A DNA stretch of 7,154 nt from Prevotella sp. UBA7782 (GTDB lineage Bacteria; Bacteroidota; Bacteroidia; Bacteroidales; Bacteroidaceae): positions 6,257 through 13,410 of the forward strand of contig DLDC01000029.1 in assembly GCA_002480935.1 (NCBI GenBank), in the 5' to 3' direction. The notes beneath the pieces were generated by a model. The model had not been told where the DNA came from. It saw nothing but the letters and a program-made list of their open reading frames with translations, and made no database searches. This document shows positions 1-5,408 of this stretch, piece after piece; within the stretch, counting starts at the first letter, position 1, and each line of letters begins with the position of its first letter. A program made the translations under genes and the position numbers.

Positions 1-624
1 ATTGTCTTTTATCTCCTGTTTTCTGCTGCCCGCAAGCAGGGCTATGATGGGCTTCTCAGGCAGGTTGTGGCGATTGAGGAAGTCGGGGGTCGCCTCATGA
101 TATTGCGCCTTGAAGTAGCTCACCTCCTCTGCCGTAGGGTTGCCAACATAGTGTATCTTGTAGTGATGCTTACGCTCATAGAACGGTACTTCGAAAGGAA
201 GGATGGAGAATATCTCATTAACATCTCGCTTAATGGCCTTAATGCGCCACTCTTTCCATGCCCATATCTTGGGCGAGATGTAATAATACACCGGTATCTG
301 CGTGTGCTTATGCACGTATTTGGCTATTCCGAGGTTAAATCCGGGGTAGTCTACCAGTATCACCACGTCGGGCTTCCATTGCAGAATGTCGGCCTTGCAC
401 AGGCTCATACCCTTGAAGATGGCGGGCAGATGCATCAATACGGGCACGAAGCCCATGTAGGCCAGCTCGCGATAATGCTTCACGCGCGTGCCTCCTACGG
501 CACTCATCAGGTCGCCCCCGAAGAATCTGAATTGGGCCGTAGGGTCTTCTTGCAGCAAGGCTTTCATCAGTCGTGAGGCGTGAAGGTCGCCGCTGGCTTC
601 TCCGGCTATGATATAATACTTCAT
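1..624 (-). CDS. lpxB: Lipid A disaccharide synthase LpxB, N-terminal 208 residues (3' end beyond window)
   Basis: LpxB is a membrane-associated GT19 glycosyltransferase. It joins UDP-2,3-diacylglucosamine to lipid X to make lipid A disaccharide 1-phosphate on the inner face of the cytoplasmic membrane. Reading the minus strand from the ATG at 624 gives an open frame of exactly 208 codons to the window edge. The protein begins MKYYIIAGEASGD, the family's glycine-rich N-terminal signature (GEASGD at residues 8-13). Further family features are FGGDLM (35-40), AYMGFVPVL (55-63), VDYPGFN (91-97, with D92 at the catalytic Asp position), YYYISPKIWAWK (113-124), VGNP (160-163) and LLAGSR (196-201, with the conserved Arg). 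The family is usually about 370-390 residues, so roughly 45% is missing, solely because the window ends. The start codon overlaps the surE stop (TCAT on the plus strand at 621-624, read as ATGA), which implies coupled translation from a shared transcript. Identification is firm. Confidence 0.95.
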   Translation of the reverse strand, partial: MKYYIIAGEASGDLHASRLMKALLQEDPTAQFRFFGGDLMSAVGGTRVKHYRELAYMGFVPVLMHLPAIFKGMSLCKADILQWKPDVVILVDYPGFNLGIAKYVHKHTQIPVYYYISPKIWAWKEWRIKAIKRDVNEIFSILPFEVPFYERKHHYKIHYVGNPTAEEVSYFKAQYHEATPDFLNRHNLPEKPIIALLAGSRKQEIKDN

Positions 625-1403
625 GGTTGCACGTCCTCCCACGTCTTCATACGTTCAATGACCTCATAATCAGTAACATCCAGTCTTGTAGGCGTAACCG
701 AAATATAGCCGTGGGCGAGCGCCCACTGGTCGTTGTCGGTGGCTTCCGGCTCGTCGTTGCGATAGTCGCCCACCATCCAATAATAGTCATAGCCCCTGGG
801 GTGCCGCTCTTTCACCACCTCGTGCGTCCAGCTTCCCCAGCCCATGCGGCAGAGCCTGATGCCCTTGAACGATGCCCCGACGGGGAAGTTCACGTTCAGG
901 CACACGCCCTTAGGCAGTCCTTGGGACAGCACTTTCCGGGTGATGAGCCTCACCCAAGGGCGCAATGGCGACAAGTCGGCCTGCGGATTATAGTCGCAGG
1001 TGGAGAAGGCTATGGAGGGAATATACTTCATACAGCCCTCTCTGGCTATGCCCATGGTGCCTGAGTAGTGGTTGTTCACGCTGCTGTTGTCGCCGTGATT
1101 GATGCCTCCGAGTATCAGGTCGGGCCTTCGTCCGCCCAATATCGTGTCGAGAGCAATCTTCACACAGTCTACCGGAGTGCCGTTGCACGACCACACCTCG
1201 GCCCCTGGTATGTTGTGTCTTTGCTTGAGCAGCAGATAGTTAGTGGCCGAGAAGGCACACGAAAAGCCCGAGCGGGCAGCTTCGGGCGCACAAACCAGAA
1301 TGTCGGCAAAGTCGCATAAAAAAGACACGAGAGCCTTGATGCCATTGGCATGATAGCCGTCGTCGTTGGATATAAGTATAAGGGGTTTCTTTACTTCCGT
1401 CAT
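621..1403 (-). CDS. surE: 5'/3'-nucleotidase SurE
   Basis: SurE is a divalent-metal-dependent phosphatase that removes phosphate from nucleoside 5'- and 3'-monophosphates in the cytoplasm; in other bacteria it is linked to stationary-phase survival. The 260-residue protein is of normal family length. It starts MTEVKKPLILISNDDG; the two adjacent aspartates (D14, D15) are the expected metal ligands. It also has APEAARSG (39-46, with the conserved Ser45), NGTPVDC (74-80) and GGINHGDN (99-106), which supply the remaining active-site Ser/Asn residues. HYSGTMGIAREG (112-123) and CLNVNFP (168-174) are also typical of the family. The C-terminal part (about 205-250) carries the usual extended arm, including a YISVTPTRLDVTDYE stretch. 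The ATG at 1403 is chosen because the beta-strand leading to NDDG starts right after it and a Bacteroidota-type -7 box lies 25 bases upstream. It is the first gene of a two-gene unit with lpxB, overlapping it by 4 bases. All key residues appear intact. Confidence 0.96.
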   Translation of the reverse strand: MTEVKKPLILISNDDGYHANGIKALVSFLCDFADILVCAPEAARSGFSCAFSATNYLLLKQRHNIPGAEVWSCNGTPVDCVKIALDTILGGRRPDLILGGINHGDNSSVNNHYSGTMGIAREGCMKYIPSIAFSTCDYNPQADLSPLRPWVRLITRKVLSQGLPKGVCLNVNFPVGASFKGIRLCRMGWGSWTHEVVKERHPRGYDYYWMVGDYRNDEPEATDNDQWALAHGYISVTPTRLDVTDYEVIERMKTWEDVQP

Positions 1404-1427
1404 AAATAAATACGTGTTTTATGCGTG

Positions 1428-1435
1428 CAAAAGTA
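1428..1435 (-). promoter_or_regulatory. Bacteroidota-type -7 box for surE-lpxB
   Basis: Read on the minus strand this is TACTTTTG, an exact match to the TAnnTTTG -7 element recognised by the Bacteroidota primary sigma factor, and it is followed by C. Transcription would start a few bases downstream, near 1421, leaving an A/T-rich leader of about 18 bases with no Shine-Dalgarno sequence before the surE ATG. I see no good TTTG at the -33 distance, so this is a half-match. Its position directly upstream of surE is the main support. Confidence 0.6.
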
Positions 1436-1476
1436 CGAAAAAAGGTTTAAAATCACGCTTTTTCGAATAAAATATG

Positions 1477-1484
1477 TATCTTTG
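1477..1484 (+). promoter_or_regulatory. Bacteroidota-type -7 box for the parA operon
   Basis: The sequence TATCTTTG, followed by C, matches TAnnTTTG exactly. Its end lies 31 bases before the parA ATG, so transcription would begin near 1490 and give a leader of about 25 bases. No clear TTTG is visible at the -33 distance, where the sequence is a T-run in an A/T-rich stretch. It is divergent from the surE box, with 41 bases between the two. Its position also argues against a parA start at the upstream ATG at 1474, which lies before the predicted transcript start. Confidence 0.62.
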
Positions 1485-1515
1485 CAGTTATCTAACGTTT
1501 GAGAAGAAAGATACA

Positions 1516-2292
1516 ATGGGAAAGATCATAGCTTTAGCTAATCAGAAGGGAGGCGTGGGTAAGACCACGACAACCATTAATCTTGCCGCCTCGCTCGCCA
1601 CGCTTGAGAAGACGGTGCTTGTGGTTGACGCTGATCCGCAGGCCAATGCGTCGAGTGGATTGGGCGTAGACATCAATCAGGTGGACTGTTCTATTTATGA
1701 GTGCATCATTGATCATGCCGACGTGCATGAAGCTATTTACACCACAGACATAGACGGGCTGGACATCATTCCGAGCCATATAGACCTAGTGGGTGCGGAG
1801 ATTGAGATGATGAATCTTAACAACCGCGAGCGCAAGATAGCCGAGATGCTCAAGCCGATACGTGACGACTACGACTATATATTGATAGACTGCAGCCCCT
1901 CGCTGGGCCTGATTACGGTGAATTCGCTTACGGCGGCCGACTCTGTCATCATCCCCGTGCAGTGCGAGTTCTTCGCTCTGGAGGGCATCAGCAAGCTGCT
2001 CAACACCATAAAGATCATCAAGAGCAAGCTCAACCCTAAACTGGAGATAGAGGGCTTTCTGCTCACCATGTACGACTCCAGGCTCAGGCTGGCCCGTCAG
2101 ATATACGACGATGTGAAGCGGCACTTCCAGGAGCTGGTGTTCAAGACGGTCATCCAGCGCAACGTGAAGCTTAGCGAGAGCCCCAGCCACGGCTTGCCCG
2201 TGATATTATACGATGCCGATTCAAACGGCGCGCGCAACCATTTGGCTCTGGCAAAGGAAATTATTGACAAGAACGAGAAACAGGTAAAATAA
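1516..2292 (+). CDS. parA: Chromosome-partitioning ATPase ParA (Soj family)
   Basis: ParA is a deviant Walker-type ATPase. It dimerises with ATP, binds DNA non-specifically over the nucleoid, and is released when ParB triggers hydrolysis, so that ParB-bound origins move apart. The 258-residue protein has the deviant Walker A motif KGGVGKTT (11-18, with signature Lys11), Walker A' VDADPQ (37-42, with Asp40), and Walker B YILIDCSP (121-128). It also has the C-terminal signature RNVKLSESPSHGLPV (215-229), typical of chromosomal Soj/ParA. Basic residues around 189-202 fit the non-specific DNA-binding surface. The N-terminus goes straight into the first strand with no helix-turn-helix, so it is the chromosomal type rather than the large plasmid type. 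I chose the ATG at 1516. An in-frame ATG at 1474 would add 14 residues, but it precedes the probable transcription start and would add a non-homologous tail. parB follows after 6 bases. Confidence 0.97.
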   Translation: MGKIIALANQKGGVGKTTTTINLAASLATLEKTVLVVDADPQANASSGLGVDINQVDCSIYECIIDHADVHEAIYTTDIDGLDIIPSHIDLVGAEIEMMNLNNRERKIAEMLKPIRDDYDYILIDCSPSLGLITVNSLTAADSVIIPVQCEFFALEGISKLLNTIKIIKSKLNPKLEIEGFLLTMYDSRLRLARQIYDDVKRHFQELVFKTVIQRNVKLSESPSHGLPVILYDADSNGARNHLALAKEIIDKNEKQVK

Positions 2293-2298
2293 AACATC

Positions 2299-3207
2299 AT
2301 GGCAGTACAGAAGAAATATGGCAAAGGTGGAAAGGTGAACGCCTTGGGCAGAGGGCTCGATGCTCTCATATCTACTGAGGCGGTGAGCACGGCAGGCAGC
2401 TCTACCATCAACGAGATCGCTCTCGACCAGATTGAGCCTAATGCCGACCAGCCGCGGCGTGACTTCGACCAAGCGGCGCTGGAAGACTTGGCCAACTCCA
2501 TCAAGCAGATAGGCATTGTGCAGCCCATTACGCTCCGACAGATAAGCGAGAACCGCTTTCAGATTATTGCCGGCGAGCGCCGGTGGCGGGCCTCTCAGCT
2601 GGCCGGACTGAAGACCATACCGGCATATATACGTACCATCAAGGACGAAAACGTGATGGAGATGGCCCTCGTGGAGAATATCCAGCGAGAGGACCTGAAC
2701 GCTATAGAGATAGCTTTGGCCTATGAGCATCTGCTCAAGATGAGTGGCATGACACAGGAAAAGGTGAGCGAGCGCGTGGGAAAGAGCCGTGCGGCCATAG
2801 CCAACTATCTGCGGCTGCTCAAGCTTCCGGCTCAGGTGCAGGTGGCTTTGCAGCGTAAGGAGATTGATATGGGCCATGCCCGCGCCCTCCTTTCGCTGGA
2901 TAGCCCGTCGCTACAGCTCAAGCTTTTCAAGGAAATACAAAAGAATGGCTACTCTGTAAGAAAGGTGGAGGCTCTCTGCCAGCAGCTGAAAAACGGCGAG
3001 GACTTGCAGGGCGCGAAGAAGACGGTGAGCGTGAAGAAGCGCCTGCCGGATGAGTTCAACGAGCTGAAAGCCCACCTCTCCGACTTCTTCGACACTAAGG
3101 TGCAGATGACATGCAACGAACAGGGCAAGGGAAAGATAAGCATTCCTTTTGCCAACGAAGCAGAGTTGGAGCGTATCATGCTGGCATTTGACAAACTGAA
3201 ACAATAA
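2299..3207 (+). CDS. parB: Chromosome-partitioning protein ParB (Spo0J family)
   Basis: ParB is the centromere-binding CTPase. It loads at parS, closes into a sliding clamp, spreads on nearby DNA and stimulates ParA. The 302-residue protein has the full family layout. LGRGLDALI (16-24) is the N-terminal ParA-stimulating motif. QPRRDF (51-56), GERRWRAS (92-99, the arginine-rich CTP-binding box) and ENIQRE (126-131) build the ParB/Spo0J CTPase domain. A helix-turn-helix runs from about 151 to 177, with SRAAIANYLRLLKLP as the recognition part, followed by GHARALL (192-198). The region 200-235 completes the DNA-binding domain, a charged linker follows, and the last 50 residues (about 252-302) fit the C-terminal dimerisation domain, ending AFDKLKQ. 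The ATG lies 6 bases after the parA stop, so translation is probably coupled. No catalytic or CTP-binding motif appears lost. Confidence 0.97.
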   Translation: MAVQKKYGKGGKVNALGRGLDALISTEAVSTAGSSTINEIALDQIEPNADQPRRDFDQAALEDLANSIKQIGIVQPITLRQISENRFQIIAGERRWRASQLAGLKTIPAYIRTIKDENVMEMALVENIQREDLNAIEIALAYEHLLKMSGMTQEKVSERVGKSRAAIANYLRLLKLPAQVQVALQRKEIDMGHARALLSLDSPSLQLKLFKEIQKNGYSVRKVEALCQQLKNGEDLQGAKKTVSVKKRLPDEFNELKAHLSDFFDTKVQMTCNEQGKGKISIPFANEAELERIMLAFDKLKQ

Positions 3208-3233
3208 GCACCGTGCAGCGCAACACTATCATA

Positions 3234-3983
3234 ATGAGCCTGAAAACCATGGCCGCGGCTCTCTCGGCTGTGCTCTTGATGATGCCGCAGGGCCTCATGG
3301 CACAGCAAAACGACCTTGTGGCGCAGGCCGGAGAAACGGTTTTCGCGCCCATGGGCGGCATGGCTGATGAGGCTACAGCCTCGTTCAGCGTTCCTGAGAT
3401 GAGGATGCAGCCGCTCACGTTGGCAGCCGACACCACGCCGGTAAAGGTTAAGCAAAAGGTTCCGAAGGACTGGAGCACATGGAAACCTGAGCCTAAACGG
3501 GCTCTGTGGCTGGCTCTCGTATTGCCCGGCGCGGGGCAGATATACAACCGTAAGTACTGGAAGCTGCCCATCTTCTACGGTGGCGTAGTGGGCTGCATAT
3601 ACGCAATGACATGGAATAACCAGATGTATCATGACTATGCGCAGGCATACATGGACATCATGGATAACAATGATGCCACGCAGAGCTATAACCAGTTCTT
3701 GCATTTAGGCAACAAGATAACCGAGGAAAACAAGGCGCGCTACACGCAGCTCTTTAAGAAGCGCAAGGACAGATACCGCCGTTGGCGCGACCTGAGCGTC
3801 TTCTCCATGATAGGAGTGTATGCTCTGTCGGTGATAGATGCTTATGTAGACGCCTCTTTGTCAGACTTCGACATATCCAAGGACCTCACCTTGCACGTGG
3901 CTCCGTCGGTTATCTCAACCTCATCTTCGGCTTCGCCCACACGCTCATCGGGCGTTGGAGTGGGGTGTAGTCTTACTTTTTAA
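3234..3983 (+). CDS. DUF5683-type membrane protein, function unknown
   Basis: I assign this 249-residue protein to the Bacteroidota DUF5683 group from its core, which contains PGAGQIYNRKYWK (98-110). No biochemical role is established to my knowledge. With the ATG at 3234 it opens with a signal-peptide-like segment: MSLK, a hydrophobic stretch, and a likely cut after LMA (about residue 23). A polar region of about 60 residues follows. Hydrophobic segments lie near 92-104, 111-127 and 187-208, separated by a highly charged, helix-prone loop (about 130-186) rich in Lys, Arg, Tyr and Asp. The C-terminal tail is Ser-rich and ends CSLTF. A GTG at 3213, 5 bases after the parB stop, could add 7 residues; I prefer the ATG because GTG starts are uncommon in this group and the signal peptide is cleaner from the ATG. 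Its place between parB and an envelope lytic enzyme suggests an envelope role, but that is inference only. The first hydrophobic segment may be an uncleaved anchor. Confidence 0.85.
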   Translation: MSLKTMAAALSAVLLMMPQGLMAQQNDLVAQAGETVFAPMGGMADEATASFSVPEMRMQPLTLAADTTPVKVKQKVPKDWSTWKPEPKRALWLALVLPGAGQIYNRKYWKLPIFYGGVVGCIYAMTWNNQMYHDYAQAYMDIMDNNDATQSYNQFLHLGNKITEENKARYTQLFKKRKDRYRRWRDLSVFSMIGVYALSVIDAYVDASLSDFDISKDLTLHVAPSVISTSSSASPTRSSGVGVGCSLTF

Positions 3984-3989
3984 GTGAAT

Positions 3990-5375
3990 ATGAATAGAAA
4001 ACATATATATACAGTAATATTATTGGCAGTTATGTCAGTGTCGGCAGGCGCGCAAAGCCGTGCAGACAATGACTATATCACTGTGACTGACGACAACGGG
4101 AAGAAGCAGGAAATAGACGTGCCATCGTCTTTATCGCTCAATGTAGACAGTATGCTGAACCTCTATCACTCTAAGATGTACCTCTCGAAAGGTTCAGACT
4201 GTAACTACAGAAACTATGACCCGGAGACCGACCGGCAGACTATTATAGAACGGTTGCGCCGGATGCCCACTATCATGGAGATGCCTTACAATGAGGTTGT
4301 GCAGAAGTTCATCGACAGATATACCAAGCGCGCTCGCCGACAAGTGAGCTATATGCTGGGCGCAGCCAACTTCTATATGCCCATCTTTGAGGATGCCCTC
4401 GACGCTTACGGGCTGCCACTGGAGCTCAAATACCTGCCGGTCATCGAGTCGGCGCTAAACCCTAACGCCGTGTCACGCGTAGGCGCGGTGGGTCTATGGC
4501 AGTTTATGCTGCACACGGGCAAGCAATATAACCTTGTTGTTAACTCGCTCGTAGACGAACGGCGCGACCCCGTAAAGGCCTCGTATGCCGCAGCCCGTTA
4601 TCTGCATGACCTATATAATATATATCATGACTGGAATTTGGTGATAGCAGCCTACAACTGTGGACCGCAAAGACTCAACAAAGCCATTCACAGGGCGGGC
4701 GGTGAGACCGACTATTGGAAGATATATCCTTACCTGCCAAAGGAGACAAGAGGATACGTTCCCTCCTTTATTGCCGCCAATTACATCATGAACTATTATT
4801 GCGAACACAACATCTGCCCCATGGAAACACAGCTTCCGGAGAAGTCAGACACCGTCATGGTGTGCCAGGATGTGCACCTGGAGCAGATTGCCAGCGTGCT
4901 GGGCATCGACTTGAACCAGCTAAAGGAGCTTAATCCCCAATACAGACAGAACGTTGTCAACGGCTATACGCAACCCTCAGCCATACGCTTACCGCAGAAT
5001 TATATAGGTAAGTTCATCGACAACGAGAATGCTATCTTTCAGTATGACAATGACCGCTACTTCACCAAACGCTCAGAGGTGGAGATTGGCGGCAGCAAGC
5101 GCACAGCTCCGGTATATCGCAATGGCGTTGTCATGGTCAACAATCAAGACATGAGAGTAGGCGCCAAACAGAACCCAACTGCTCAGCGTAGCACGCCCAG
5201 TCAGCAGCCTTCGGCCAGTAAAACAGCCAATGATGAGACTACCATAAGGGTGTGCAACGGGCAGACTCTATACAGCATAGCAGCCTCACACGGCGTTACG
5301 GTTGAGCAGATAAAGCGCCTTAACAACCTGAAGTCTAACAGTATTGTGGTGGGAGAGCAACTGCGGCTGAAGTAG
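3990..5375 (+). CDS. mltD: MltD-like membrane-bound lytic murein transglycosylase with LysM
   Basis: Lytic transglycosylases cut the MurNAc-GlcNAc bond of peptidoglycan in the periplasm and leave a 1,6-anhydroMurNAc end. The 461-residue protein starts with a type I signal peptide (MNRKH, a hydrophobic core, and a probable cut after AGA at residue 21). There is no lipobox Cys, so it is not an obvious lipoprotein. The SLT domain spans about 125-245. LPVIESALNPNAVSR (149-163) holds the catalytic Glu153, followed by GAVGLWQFM (165-173) and AAYNCGP (220-226), all typical of the MltD branch. Residues 289-335 resemble a degenerate LysM-like repeat (QIASVLGIDLNQLKELN, then an AIRLP strand). A low-complexity Ser/Thr/Gln/Pro linker (about 392-416) leads to a clear LysM at 418-461, ending VVGEQLRLK, which would bind glycan strands. 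An in-frame GTG at 3984 abuts the previous stop; the ATG at 3990 is preferred and leaves a 6-base gap. The family is well supported, but the exact subfamily name is by similarity. Confidence 0.92.
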   Translation: MNRKHIYTVILLAVMSVSAGAQSRADNDYITVTDDNGKKQEIDVPSSLSLNVDSMLNLYHSKMYLSKGSDCNYRNYDPETDRQTIIERLRRMPTIMEMPYNEVVQKFIDRYTKRARRQVSYMLGAANFYMPIFEDALDAYGLPLELKYLPVIESALNPNAVSRVGAVGLWQFMLHTGKQYNLVVNSLVDERRDPVKASYAAARYLHDLYNIYHDWNLVIAAYNCGPQRLNKAIHRAGGETDYWKIYPYLPKETRGYVPSFIAANYIMNYYCEHNICPMETQLPEKSDTVMVCQDVHLEQIASVLGIDLNQLKELNPQYRQNVVNGYTQPSAIRLPQNYIGKFIDNENAIFQYDNDRYFTKRSEVEIGGSKRTAPVYRNGVVMVNNQDMRVGAKQNPTAQRSTPSQQPSASKTANDETTIRVCNGQTLYSIAASHGVTVEQIKRLNNLKSNSIVVGEQLRLK

Positions 5376-5408
5376 CTCGCCTCACATTAATATTTATATC
5401 GCACGATT

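Noticed and set aside
67..576. Open frame of 169 codons on the plus strand
   Set aside because: It is antisense to lpxB, whose motifs are clear throughout the same interval. No recognisable motif or promoter supports it.
1411..1420. ACGTG-containing stretch upstream of surE as a possible parS half-site
   Set aside because: The centre on the opposite strand reads CACGTA rather than CACGTG, and the flanks do not fit the arms. It is better explained as the surE leader.
2221..3704. Two long minus-strand open frames (2221-2877 and 2949-3704)
   Set aside because: They are antisense to the end of parA, parB and the DUF5683 gene, which are well supported. Their His/Leu/Arg-rich translations are typical of reverse-strand shadows.
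3893..3900. CACGTG core as a possible parS site
   Set aside because: Only the six-base centre matches. The flanking bases are not inverted repeats and differ from the TGTTT/AAACA arms, and the site lies inside a coding region.
3974..3981. TACTTTTT just before mltD as a -7 promoter box
   Set aside because: It lacks the final G of TAnnTTTG and encodes the last residues of the preceding protein. The gene is already covered by close operon spacing.
3892..3983. Possible frameshift near the end of the DUF5683 gene, because a second plus-strand frame is open over the same stretch
   Set aside because: The main frame runs smoothly to a tail ending in CSLTF, which suits this protein type, and the alternative frame adds nothing recognisable.
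5376..5408. mltD-rel gap as a terminator or promoter
   Set aside because: It is 33 A/T-rich bases with no stable hairpin plus T-run and no TAnnTTTG match. I see only a leader.
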